Assembly (NCBI GenBank): GCA_944343275.1
Contig: CALVMH010000008.1
Coordinates: 1-64,000, forward strand
Direction: 5' to 3'
DNA from: an uncultured Clostridia bacterium
GTDB lineage: Bacteria > Bacillota > Clostridia > Christensenellales > Borkfalkiaceae
DNA length: 64,000 nucleotides
Under the pieces are notes generated by a model. The model made no database searches. It had not been told where the DNA came from and saw only the letters and a program-made list of their open reading frames with translations. Below are positions 52,327-59,583 of this stretch, piece by piece; position 1 is the stretch's first letter, and every line of letters starts with the position of its first letter. The translations under genes were made by a program, and so were the position numbers.

Positions 52327-52565
52327 GAAAGATCGCCGCAGGCGGAACTGCGGCGGGCGTTTTGCTTGTTCTCTTTCTCGTCGTCATCCTCATCGTACAG
52401 TTTGTGCAGATCGGCATTGCCAACCGCCGCAACCGGGAATATTCTGAGGCGATCGCGCAATATACACAGATGCTCGAGGCGGGCGCCAATCAACAGGAAT
52501 TGCTGCAGATGGAGGAAACACTGCGCAGGCTTGCGCTGGAACGCGGCTGGGAATTTTCCAAATGA
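52284..52565 (+). CDS. divIC: DivIC/FtsB-like septum formation protein
   Basis: The 93-residue product has a short basic N-terminus, one membrane segment (residues ~19-44) and a coiled-coil tail (REYSEAIAQYTQMLEAGANQ onward), the single-pass bitopic layout of DivIC/FtsB. The ending LRRLALERGWEFS is also family-like. Position after yabP-yabQ agrees with other Bacillota. AAAGGGGA lies before the ATG. It overlaps ppx by four bases. Confidence 0.82.
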   Translation: MSGKRGTNLTEEKMRKIAAGGTAAGVLLVLFLVVILIVQFVQIGIANRRNREYSEAIAQYTQMLEAGANQQELLQMEETLRRLALERGWEFSK

Positions 52566-53422
52566 CCACGAAATATGCCGTCATCGACATCGGTTCCAAT
52601 TCCGTCCGCCTCATGCTTTGGGCGGGCGGTACTTTGTATAAAAAGGTGCGCACTACCCGCCTTGCGCAGGGGCTTGCGGACAGCGGAATGCTTTCGGATG
52701 CCGCCATGGAGCGCACGGCGGAAGCGGTTTCTGCCTTTGCGGAAGAGGGAGCGCGCGCCGGCGCGCGCGTGCTTGCCTTTGCGACTGCAGCAGTGCGTTC
52801 TTCCGAAAACGGAACGCGGTTTTGCTCCCTCGTAAAAGATACGTGCGGCATTTTTGTCGACGTCGTCACGGGGGAGGAGGAGGCACGGTTAGGACTGTGC
52901 GGCGCACTCGGACGGGAGGACGGCGGGATCATCGATATCGGCGGCGCCAGCACGGAAGTCTGTATCCGCTGCGGCGGGGAGATCCGGTATTCTTGCAGTC
53001 TGCCCGTCGGTGCCGTGCGCATCTTCGACGCATGCGGACAAGACCCGTCGCGCATCGAAACATTCGTGCGTGCTTCCGTCGCGCCGCTGGCGGACGTCCG
53101 CTGTGCGGCATCCATGCGGGCGATCGGCGGAACGGCTTCCACGCTTGCAAGTATCCGCCTCGGTTTGCAGGCATACGATGCGGAAAAACTGAACGGTCTT
53201 GTTTTGCCGCGTGCATGGCTGGAAGAGATGAGTCTGCGGCTCTTGTCGCTTTCGCCTGAGGAGAGGAAGGGAGTCCCGGGAATGGACGTCAGCCGTGCGG
53301 ACGTCATTGCGGGGGCGAGCCGTCTGCTTGTGAACGTGATGCGCGCGCTCGGTCTGCCGCAGGTGCGCTTTTCGGATGCAGACAACCTCGAAGGGTATTT
53401 GTTTGTCAGGGGGCTTGTATGA
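52562..53422 (+). CDS. Ppx/GppA family phosphatase
   Basis: The 286-residue product has the ASKHA motifs AVIDIGSNSVRLML, ATAAVRSSENG, TGEEEARLGLCG and GGIIDIGGASTEVCI, which define exopolyphosphatase/guanosine pentaphosphatase proteins. It is short and lacks the C-terminal HD domain of E. coli Ppx, so it corresponds to the compact clostridial form. The substrate may be polyphosphate or pppGpp. It overlaps neighbours on both sides by four bases. Confidence 0.92.
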   Translation: MTTKYAVIDIGSNSVRLMLWAGGTLYKKVRTTRLAQGLADSGMLSDAAMERTAEAVSAFAEEGARAGARVLAFATAAVRSSENGTRFCSLVKDTCGIFVDVVTGEEEARLGLCGALGREDGGIIDIGGASTEVCIRCGGEIRYSCSLPVGAVRIFDACGQDPSRIETFVRASVAPLADVRCAASMRAIGGTASTLASIRLGLQAYDAEKLNGLVLPRAWLEEMSLRLLSLSPEERKGVPGMDVSRADVIAGASRLLVNVMRALGLPQVRFSDADNLEGYLFVRGLV

Positions 53423-54276
53423 ACCGCAACAGGCAGATGCGCGTTTTCAGATGGATCGTATGGGGCGCCGCCGTCGTCGCAACGGGGTATCTCATTTACT
53501 CCGCGATCTCCCTGCTGGTATGTTTGCAGGCGAGCGGACAGATCGCTTATGGCTGCGCATTCGGCGCGGCGCTGCTGATCCTGATCGTATTGCCGCTTCC
53601 GCTTGTCGTGCATGAAGCAGGGCATCTCTTTGTCGGGCTCTGCTGCGGGATGCGCCCCGTATGCGTGCGTCTTGGTTGGCTGTCCATTGCCCGCGGAAAG
53701 TTCGTGCTGTCCCTGCGGAATGCCGCGGATGGGGAAACGCGCTTTGCGCCGCGTTCCGTGCGCAGTCTGAGAACAAAATTGTTTGCCACGGCGCTCGGCG
53801 GTGCTGCGTTCAATTTCCTGTATGCCGCGCTCTGCATCCTGCTCGTCTGCTTGTTGCCAATGACGCCTGCGCTCTTCTTCTTTGCGTTTTTTGTGCCGCT
53901 TTCCCTTGCGGAAGGGGTCTGCGAGCTGCTACCCGCAGAGCTTCCCGCGGGGAAAACGGATGGGCGAATGATGTCGGAGCTGGTGCGCAGAACGGGCGAA
54001 ACGGAGATCGCCGTGCGCGTTCTGACGGCACAGTGCCTGTGCGCTTCCGCCCCCGGTACATGCGACAGGTCGCTGCTTTTCGATGTCCCAATCGTCCGTG
54101 AAGACTGCCCCGCGTTCATACAGCTGCTCCGTCTGCAGGCGGAATATTTGCAGGCGGCGGGGGATGAGACGGGTGCGCAACACGTGCTCGCAAGGCTTGC
54201 GGAGATCGAGCGCGAAGAGGCGTCGGGCGGAGCGGACGGCGAAGAGAAAGAAAAAAACCTGTCAGACGACAGGTAA
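53419..54276 (+). CDS. M50-like membrane metalloprotease candidate
   Basis: The 285-residue product has membrane segments around residues 12-34, 42-60, 116-136 and 140-158. HEAGHLFVG near residue 64 is a zinc-protease HExxH within a hydrophobic stretch, and a later ELLPAELPAGKTDGRM resembles the Asp-Gly motif (N-P-D-G) of site-2 proteases. A ~110-residue soluble helical tail follows. It may cut a membrane protein, but no substrate is evident. It is translationally coupled to the ppx-type gene by ATGA. Confidence 0.72.
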   Translation: MNRNRQMRVFRWIVWGAAVVATGYLIYSAISLLVCLQASGQIAYGCAFGAALLILIVLPLPLVVHEAGHLFVGLCCGMRPVCVRLGWLSIARGKFVLSLRNAADGETRFAPRSVRSLRTKLFATALGGAAFNFLYAALCILLVCLLPMTPALFFFAFFVPLSLAEGVCELLPAELPAGKTDGRMMSELVRRTGETEIAVRVLTAQCLCASAPGTCDRSLLFDVPIVREDCPAFIQLLRLQAEYLQAAGDETGAQHVLARLAEIEREEASGGADGEEKEKNLSDDR

Positions 54277-54321
54277 ATGCACTGCAACGGGGCAGTTTGT
54301 GGAGTTTGCAAGGGGATTCGC

Positions 54322-54534
54322 CTATTCGGCGCGATCGGTAAGTCCGAGCAGGAAGTCCGATGTGACGTTGAAATACCGCGCGACTTTTGCAATATTGCCT
54401 GCTGTCGGGTCGCTCTTGTTGGTTTCCCAATAGCAGATGATGCCAAGGCTGACATTGAGGTCTTTGGCGACGGTCGCTTGTGAAAGACCGCGTTCTTTTC
54501 TGAGTTCGATGAGGCGTTCTGCAAAAATTTTCAT
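54322..54534 (-). CDS. Xre-family helix-turn-helix regulator
   Basis: The 70-residue product is almost only a Cro/CI HTH domain: ERLIELRKERGLSQATVAKD followed by LNVSLGIICYWETNKSDPTA. It has no effector domain. Such small regulators usually dimerise on short operators; the target is unknown. The start codon at 54534 is seven bases after a -10 box, so no leader is expected. It is divergent from the tyrosine phosphatase gene. Confidence 0.9.
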   Translation of the reverse strand: MKIFAERLIELRKERGLSQATVAKDLNVSLGIICYWETNKSDPTAGNIAKVARYFNVTSDFLLGLTDRAE

Positions 54535-54540
54535 GGCATT

Positions 54541-54569
54541 ATTATACCTGATAGCGGAAAATTTTGCAA
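54541..54569 (-). promoter_or_regulatory. SigA promoter of the Xre gene (leaderless)
   Basis: On the minus strand TTGCAA (54564-54569) and TATAAT (54541-54546) are 17 bases apart; the ATG follows seven bases after the -10. Confidence 0.85.
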
Positions 54570-54645
54570 CTTATTTTCGACAAAATTCGCCCTGCGCCCG
54601 GGGGTTTTTCTTCGGCGGAATATATTGACTTTTTTCGGGGGTGCC

Positions 54646-55131
54646 ATGAAGCGCATCGGTGTTCTGTTTGTATGTCACGGGAATATTTGTCGTTCGCCGA
54701 TGGCGGAGAGCGTGTTTTCCGCCGATGTCCGGCGGCGCGGAATGGCTGCGCGGTTCGACGTTTCGTCCGCTGCCACGCATACGGATGAACTCGGCAATCC
54801 GCCGCATCGCGGCACGCAGAGAAAACTTGCCGCAGAGGGCGTTCCACTCGTTCCGCACAGGGCAAGATTGCTCACACGGGCGGACGGGGAACGGTATGAC
54901 TATATTCTCGGTATGGACGATGAAAACCTGCGGCACATGCGGCGTATTCTGGGGGATTGTTCCGCGCGCACAGCGCTTCTGCTCGATTTCTCCGCACGGC
55001 CGCGCGCCATTGCCGATCCTTGGTATACGGGGAATTTTGACGAGACGTTTGCAGACATTGCGGAAGGCTGTACGGCATTCTTTGAATATCTCTTGCGGGA
55101 ACACGCCGAGACATTGAAAAAAATTCCGTAA
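54646..55131 (+). CDS. Low-molecular-weight protein tyrosine phosphatase
   Basis: The 161-residue product has the P-loop VLFVCHGNICRSPMAE (C-X5-R) at its start and the general-acid loop ADPWYTGNFDET near residue 125. It would dephosphorylate protein tyrosine or arginine residues. GGGGGTG precedes the ATG at 54646; an upstream TTG is in frame but lacks a ribosome site. It is divergent from the Xre gene. Confidence 0.94.
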   Translation: MKRIGVLFVCHGNICRSPMAESVFSADVRRRGMAARFDVSSAATHTDELGNPPHRGTQRKLAAEGVPLVPHRARLLTRADGERYDYILGMDDENLRHMRRILGDCSARTALLLDFSARPRAIADPWYTGNFDETFADIAEGCTAFFEYLLREHAETLKKIP

Positions 55132-55136
55132 ACATC

Positions 55137-55165
55137 TTGACAACGCGCAAACATTGATGTATGAT
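55137..55165 (+). promoter_or_regulatory. SigA promoter of the DtxR-type gene
   Basis: TTGACA (55137-55142) and TATGAT (55160-55165) are 17 bases apart, with a leader of roughly 16 bases before the ATG at 55188. Confidence 0.85.
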
Positions 55166-55187
55166 CCGAGAAAGGCGGGTGAAACAG

Positions 55188-55553
55188 ATGAAAACACATG
55201 AATCACAGGAAATGTATCTGGAAACCATTCTGCTGCTGCGCAGAAAGCATTCGAGCGTGCGGTCGGTAGACATTGTAGAGGAGCTCGGCTATGCGAAGTC
55301 GAGCGTGTCCCGCGCCGTCAATCTGCTGCATGACGGAGGGCTGATCGATATTGACGAAAACGGCGAGATCACGCTGACGGCGGAAGGGCGGAACAAGGCA
55401 GAGGCCGTCTACGAAAAGCACCGCGTCTTTACGGATGCCTTTATGAAAATGGGCGCGTCGCATGCAGTCGCGGAGGAAAATGCCTGCCGCATCGAGCATG
55501 TTGTGTCCGACGAACTATTCAGGATCATCAAACGATACTTTTCGGAACATTGA
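55188..55553 (+). CDS. DtxR-family metal-dependent regulator, iron-type ligand set
   Basis: The 121-residue product has an N-terminal winged helix (SVRSVDIVEELGYAKSSVSR) and the dimerisation/metal domain, without an SH3 domain. Ligand positions read QEMYLETI at the start, a His in EKHRVF, and NACRIEHV: Met, Cys, Glu, His match the primary site of DtxR/IdeR, whereas MntR has Asp and Glu at the first two. Iron sensing is therefore more likely than manganese. No iron transporter is adjacent. A terminator follows. Confidence 0.9.
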   Translation: MKTHESQEMYLETILLLRRKHSSVRSVDIVEELGYAKSSVSRAVNLLHDGGLIDIDENGEITLTAEGRNKAEAVYEKHRVFTDAFMKMGASHAVAEENACRIEHVVSDELFRIIKRYFSEH

Positions 55554-55581
55554 ATGAGGGAGCGCAACGCGCTCCCTCATT
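55553..55581. terminator. Bidirectional intrinsic terminator
   Basis: AATGAGGGAGCGC and GCGCTCCCTCATT pair around AAC. It lies between the DtxR-type gene and the convergent aroA, whose coding end it overlaps. Confidence 0.85.
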
Positions 55582-56842
55582 TCGTCAGGTTATCGAGAAT
55601 CTCAAAATAATTTGCGAACGTCTTTTTGCAGCAGGCGGGGTCGTCCAGAGACACAGTTCCTGTTTTCAGCCCGATGAGGGAAAACGCCATTGCCACGCGG
55701 TGATCGCCGTATGTCGTGACCGTTCCGCCGGCAACGGGGGCGGGATGAATGGTGACGCCGTCCGCATGTTCCTCAACGGGAACGCCGAGGGTGCGGAGAT
55801 TTTCCGCAATGGCGCGGATTCGGTCGCACTCCTGTCCGCGCGTATGCGCGATCCCCGTGATGCGGGTCGCGGACGACGCGAAGGGGGCGAGCGCTGCCAC
55901 GGTGAGCGACTGATCGGAATAGTCGCCCATGTTCTCCGTAAAACCTTGATACCCGTCAACGCCGCTGCCGTCCGCAAGCAGGCCGTCGGGGGTATCGGTG
56001 AACCGCACGCCCCGGTCGGCAAGCAGCTTTAGAAATTGCGCATCGCCTTGCAGGGAAGGCAGATGAATGCGCCTGACGCGCACGCGCGCGGAGAGCAGAA
56101 GCGCAAGCGCATAAAAATAGCAAGCTCCCGAAAGATCGCCCTCCACTTCAAAGCGCGCGGGAGAACGTGGAGAGGGGGAAATGAAGACCGTGTCTTCCCG
56201 CCGTTCACATGTCGCGCCGAATGCTTCGAGCATGCGCAGCGTCATGGCGAGATAGCTGCCGTGCGTGCGGCTCCCCGTAAGGTGCAGCGTAAAGGGACGG
56301 CTGAGCGCGGCTGCCAGCAAGATCCCGCTTGCATACTGCGTGCTCAGATCGGTATTGACGGTGAGCTCGTTCCCGCAAATCCCTTCCGAATGCATCCGAA
56401 AGGGGAAGTGCCCGTCTTCCGCGGCGCATTCGATGGATACGCCGGCTTCCGACAGGACAGACAAGAGCTCCATCGGGCGTCTGCACATCTGCGCCGATGC
56501 GTCCATGGTATAATCCCCGCCGAGAAAAGCGAGGACCGCCGTAAGAAAGCGAGCTGCCGTGCCCGCCGATTGTACGTTGAGCGAGGCGTGCCGATCGGGA
56601 ACGTTGCCGCCGCAGCCGAAGACGCGGATGCCGTCTTGTTCCTCTCGGATATCGATCCTAAGCGCGCGCAGGCATCCGAGCATGGCGCGCGTATCCTCCG
56701 CAAACTTTCCGCATGACAAAAACACCTCACCCTTGCCGAATGCGGCAAGCACAAGTGCGCGGTTCAATATGCTCTTGGAGGCGGGGACATCCGTTTCGAT
56801 GCAGTCATGAAAGGAAAATTTCCCGATGCGGTAAACGCTCAT
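55577..56842 (-). CDS. aroA: 5-enolpyruvylshikimate-3-phosphate synthase
   Basis: The 421-residue product has VPASKSILNRALVLAA, NVQSAGTAARFLTAVLAF, MGDYSDQSLTVAALAPF and TYGDHRVAMAFSLIGL, all AroA substrate-binding segments. It joins shikimate 3-phosphate and phosphoenolpyruvate. The glyphosate-region Gly of class I enzymes (NAGTA) is replaced by QSAGTAAR. The start at 56842 is seven bases after a consensus -10, indicating a leaderless mRNA. It is divergent from the DUF45 gene. Confidence 0.94.
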   Translation of the reverse strand: MSVYRIGKFSFHDCIETDVPASKSILNRALVLAAFGKGEVFLSCGKFAEDTRAMLGCLRALRIDIREEQDGIRVFGCGGNVPDRHASLNVQSAGTAARFLTAVLAFLGGDYTMDASAQMCRRPMELLSVLSEAGVSIECAAEDGHFPFRMHSEGICGNELTVNTDLSTQYASGILLAAALSRPFTLHLTGSRTHGSYLAMTLRMLEAFGATCERREDTVFISPSPRSPARFEVEGDLSGACYFYALALLLSARVRVRRIHLPSLQGDAQFLKLLADRGVRFTDTPDGLLADGSGVDGYQGFTENMGDYSDQSLTVAALAPFASSATRITGIAHTRGQECDRIRAIAENLRTLGVPVEEHADGVTIHPAPVAGGTVTTYGDHRVAMAFSLIGLKTGTVSLDDPACCKKTFANYFEILDNLTK

Positions 56843-56848
56843 ATCCCG

Positions 56849-56877
56849 ATTATACCCGCCGACGGAAAAAAAGTCAA
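56849..56877 (-). promoter_or_regulatory. SigA promoter of aroA (leaderless)
   Basis: On the minus strand TTGACT (56872-56877) and TATAAT (56849-56854) are 17 bases apart; the ATG begins seven bases after the -10 and no ribosome site can exist in the transcript. Confidence 0.9.
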
Positions 56878-56915
56878 GAAATTGCCGCATTGATAGGCAA
56901 ACGGCGGTAAAATTG

Positions 56916-56944
56916 TTGAAATGTGCCTCGCAACATGGTATACT
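56916..56944 (+). promoter_or_regulatory. SigA promoter of the DUF45 gene (leaderless)
   Basis: TTGAAA (56916-56921) and TATACT (56939-56944) are 17 bases apart; the ATG at 56951 is seven bases after the -10. It diverges from the aroA promoter. Confidence 0.87.
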
Positions 56945-56950
56945 ATTAGC

Positions 56951-57592
56951 ATGCGGAAACAGGACATCGTCATCATTCGAAGCGCGCGGAGAACGCTCTC
57001 CCTTTCCGTGAACGCACAGGGGCAGATTGTTGTGCGTGCGCCCGAAAAGATGCAAACGCGTGAGATCGAACGGTTTGTTTCGGAGCATGACGCATGGATC
57101 GCGCGCCGACGTGCGGAACTTGCACTCACGCGCCCGGATATGTCCGACGGCGCTCAGCTGCAAATTTGCGGAACAAATTATACGATCGTGCCGGGTGTAC
57201 GCGCGCGCATCGTCGGGAATACGGTCGTTTTGCCTGAGGAGAGGCGCAAGGAAGCGCTTGCGGCACTGCTGCGCCGTATGGCACGGGTGCGGATGACGGC
57301 GTATCTCGAAGAATATGCGGCGCGCCGTGGATTTTCCTTTCGGGCGGTCCGCATTACGTCTGCAAAAAGCCGCTGGGGTTCCTGCAGCGCGGAGGGGACG
57401 ATTTCGTTTTCCTACCGCACGGCGCTGCTCTCCGAGGAAGAGGCGCGGTATATTGCAGTGCACGAATTGTGCCATACGCGGCACATGGATCACAGTGCCG
57501 CATTCTGGAAGGAGGTTGCGGCGATCCTTCCGGGCTACGCCGCAATTCGGCGTGGATTGCGAAAAAAAAGCGGTGTTATGCTATTTTTCTGA
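56951..57592 (+). CDS. DUF45/YgjP-like metallopeptidase
   Basis: The 213-residue product has RRTLSLSVNAQGQIVVRAP near the start, the diagnostic ITSAKSRWGSCSAEGTI, and the zinc motif VHELCHTRHMDHSAAFW (HExxH plus a third His). DUF45 proteins are predicted gluzincin-type peptidases, often linked to restriction systems when fused, but this stand-alone form is common in core genomes. No leader or ribosome site is seen. The function is unknown. Confidence 0.9.
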   Translation: MRKQDIVIIRSARRTLSLSVNAQGQIVVRAPEKMQTREIERFVSEHDAWIARRRAELALTRPDMSDGAQLQICGTNYTIVPGVRARIVGNTVVLPEERRKEALAALLRRMARVRMTAYLEEYAARRGFSFRAVRITSAKSRWGSCSAEGTISFSYRTALLSEEEARYIAVHELCHTRHMDHSAAFWKEVAAILPGYAAIRRGLRKKSGVMLFF

Positions 57593-57602
57593 AAATAAAA
57601 TA

Positions 57603-57623
57603 GTACTATGCGTGACATAATAC
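57603..57623 (+). repeat. 21-base palindromic repeat, copy 4 (before tyrA)
   Basis: GTAC, then TATGCGTGACATA, then ATAC; the three central bases of the core differ and the rest matches. It lies between the DUF45 stop and the tyrA start at 57647. An in-frame ATG inside it could be mistaken for the tyrA start. Confidence 0.75.
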
Positions 57624-57646
57624 AGCAAACAACGGAGAAACATTAC

Positions 57647-58465
57647 ATGCAGATCATCGTATATGGGCTTGGCATCATCGGCGCATCCGTCGCCGCTTCC
57701 CTGAAAGCTGCGGGGCACACGGTGCGCGGAATGAACCGCAGCCGTGCGAGCATTGACTATGCACTCGAACACGGGATGATCGACGCGGAAGCGTCTGATT
57801 TTTCGGGTGCGGACGTCGTGTTCCTTGCTTTGCCGCCGCGCGTCACGATGCGCGTTCTCGATGAAGGGGCGTTTCCGGACGGCTGTATTGTTGCGGACAT
57901 CTGCGGTATCAAGGCGCCTCTTGAAAAAATTGTTCGCTCCAAGCCGCGCGCATGGCGATATGTCGGAACCCATCCGATGGCGGGCAAGGAGACGTCCGGA
58001 ATCCGTTCTGCGTCTGCGGATCTGTTCCGCGGCGCAAATTTCGTGCTTGTGCGTTCCGAAGGCTCCGACGACGATGCGCTTTGTACGGTGCGTGCGCTTG
58101 CCGCCGATATGGGATTTTCCCGCATCGTTGAATGCATTGCCTCCGAGCATGACAGAATGATCGCGCTCACGTCGCAGCTTGCCCATATCGTGGCGAACGC
58201 CTATGTCACAAGCCCGCTTGCCGCAAAGTGCACGGGGTTTACCGGAGGAAGTTTTCAGGATATGACGCGTGTCGCGCCCGTGGACGAAGACATGTGGGCA
58301 GAGCTGTTTGCGCTGAACGCGGAACCGCTGGAAAAAGAGCTTGCGCGCCTTACCGCCCGTCTGGAAGCTTTCCGCGGCGCTCTTTGCCGTGCAGACGAAG
58401 GGGAGCTGCGCGCGCTCATGCGCGAAGGAAAAGCTTGCTATGCGGAATTTTTCCGCGGAAAATAA
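57647..58465 (+). CDS. tyrA: Prephenate dehydrogenase
   Basis: The 272-residue product begins IIVYGLGIIGASVAASLKAA (NAD-binding motif) and has GTHPMAGKETSGIRSA and TSQLAHIVANAYV, the catalytic-region segments of TyrA. It converts prephenate to 4-hydroxyphenylpyruvate. There is no C-terminal ACT domain. CGGAGAAA lies before the ATG at 57647, preferred over the in-frame ATG at 57608, which is inside the palindrome. Confidence 0.93.
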   Translation: MQIIVYGLGIIGASVAASLKAAGHTVRGMNRSRASIDYALEHGMIDAEASDFSGADVVFLALPPRVTMRVLDEGAFPDGCIVADICGIKAPLEKIVRSKPRAWRYVGTHPMAGKETSGIRSASADLFRGANFVLVRSEGSDDDALCTVRALAADMGFSRIVECIASEHDRMIALTSQLAHIVANAYVTSPLAAKCTGFTGGSFQDMTRVAPVDEDMWAELFALNAEPLEKELARLTARLEAFRGALCRADEGELRALMREGKACYAEFFRGK

Positions 58466-58495
58466 CGATATTCGTTCAAAATTGCCTTCAATCCA

Positions 58496-58524
58496 TTTAC
58501 AAATCTTGTTTTTTGTATTATAAT
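58496..58524 (+). promoter_or_regulatory. SigA promoter of the DUF1934 gene (leaderless)
   Basis: TTTACA (58496-58501) and TATAAT (58519-58524) are 17 bases apart; the ATG at 58533 lies nine bases after the -10. A second TATAAT overlaps the start codon. Confidence 0.83.
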
Positions 58525-58532
58525 AGATTATA

Positions 58533-58925
58533 ATGAAGGCGTGTAAGGTCGAGATCGTCACATCGACGCAGGGCAATCGTTCGCGCTTTGCGGCAAGCGG
58601 GGCGATTTCCGAACGGGAAGACGGGTTTCATCTCATCTGTACCGATGAAGGCGATGAGCTTTCGCTGGAACTGTGTGGAGCCGCGCTCCTTGTGTCGCGG
58701 CACGGCAGCCGGACAATGCACGCCCGTTTTCAGAACGGAAAAAACGGCGAAGCGCGCTTAGGTATCGGCGGCGCGGAAGGGAAATTGCCCTTCTGCACCA
58801 CAAAGCTCCTTCCGCGCAGAACACGGGACGGATGGCGGATCGCCCTGCAATATACTTTCTTTTCGGAGGACGTGCAGCGGTTTCACCTGTTGATCGCCGT
58901 CAATATCATATCGGAGGAACAATGA
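58533..58925 (+). CDS. DUF1934 (YwiB-like) beta-barrel protein
   Basis: The 130-residue product is predicted to be mostly beta strand, with the DUF1934-type start VEIVTSTQGNRSRFAASG and a C-terminal ALQYTFFSEDVQRFHLLIAV. Proteins of this group have a lipocalin-like (calycin) barrel of unknown function. No ribosome site precedes the ATG. The next gene starts in its stop (ATGA), so it is coupled to the beta-lactamase-fold hydrolase. Confidence 0.8.
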   Translation: MKACKVEIVTSTQGNRSRFAASGAISEREDGFHLICTDEGDELSLELCGAALLVSRHGSRTMHARFQNGKNGEARLGIGGAEGKLPFCTTKLLPRRTRDGWRIALQYTFFSEDVQRFHLLIAVNIISEEQ

Positions 58926-59578
58926 AAATACGATATTTGGGGCACTCTTGTTTTGTCCTGACAGAGAGTACGGGAACGACCATCGTGACCGACCCCTTCG
59001 GTGCCATCGGCTATCCGATGCCGCCCGTGAAAGCGGATGCGGTGACGATTTCCCACGGGCACTACGATCATAACAACGTCGGCGCCGTTTCCGGGAGGGA
59101 GCGGGCACCCGTCGTGTTCCGGGAAGAGGGCACTTATGAGATCGGCGGAGTGGACATTACGGCGATCAGGAGCTATCACGACAGCGAACACGGCGAACGG
59201 CGGGGGGAAAACCTCATCTTCAAATTCCGCATGGACGGTTTGGAGATCTGTCACCTCGGCGATCTGGGCGAGGATTGTTCCTCCGCACTCATCGAAACGC
59301 TGCTTCCCGTGCACGTTCTGCTCATTCCCGTGGGCGGAAATTATACCATCGACGCGCAGCAGGCAAAGGAATATGTTGACCGCATCATGCCCGCCATCGT
59401 CATTCCCATGCACTACAAGACGAAGGGACTGAACGTGGACGTGGATAAGGTGGACGGGTTTGCCGACCTGTTTGATACCGAAGAAGTGGAGGAGCTCGGC
59501 GCGTGTGAACTTGAACTGTTCCGTGACGACATCTCGGAAGAAAGTACGAAAGTGATCATCATGGAACGGGAGAAATAA
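58922..59578 (+). CDS. UPF0173-type metallo-beta-lactamase-fold hydrolase
   Basis: The 218-residue product has KIRYLGHSCFVLTE, the metal-binding SHGHYDHNN (HxHxDH), HLGDLGED and a late His in IPMHYKTKG, the set seen in the YtkL/UPF0173 group of beta-lactamase-fold hydrolases. The physiological substrate is not established. The ATG overlaps the DUF1934 stop and follows TCGGAGGAAC. rho begins six bases after its stop. Confidence 0.92.
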   Translation: MKIRYLGHSCFVLTESTGTTIVTDPFGAIGYPMPPVKADAVTISHGHYDHNNVGAVSGRERAPVVFREEGTYEIGGVDITAIRSYHDSEHGERRGENLIFKFRMDGLEICHLGDLGEDCSSALIETLLPVHVLLIPVGGNYTIDAQQAKEYVDRIMPAIVIPMHYKTKGLNVDVDKVDGFADLFDTEEVEELGACELELFRDDISEESTKVIIMEREK

Positions 59579-59583
59579 TTTGC

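Noticed and set aside
54257..54274. Inverted repeat ACCTGTC-AGAC-GACAGGT at the end of the M50-like gene
   Set aside because: It shares GTCAGAC with the palindrome core, but the arms differ and there is no T run, so it is neither a repeat copy nor a good terminator.
57608..57646. ATG at 57608 as the tyrA start
   Set aside because: It lies inside the palindrome copy and has no ribosome site. The ATG at 57647 has CGGAGAAA upstream and starts exactly at the conserved NAD-binding strand.
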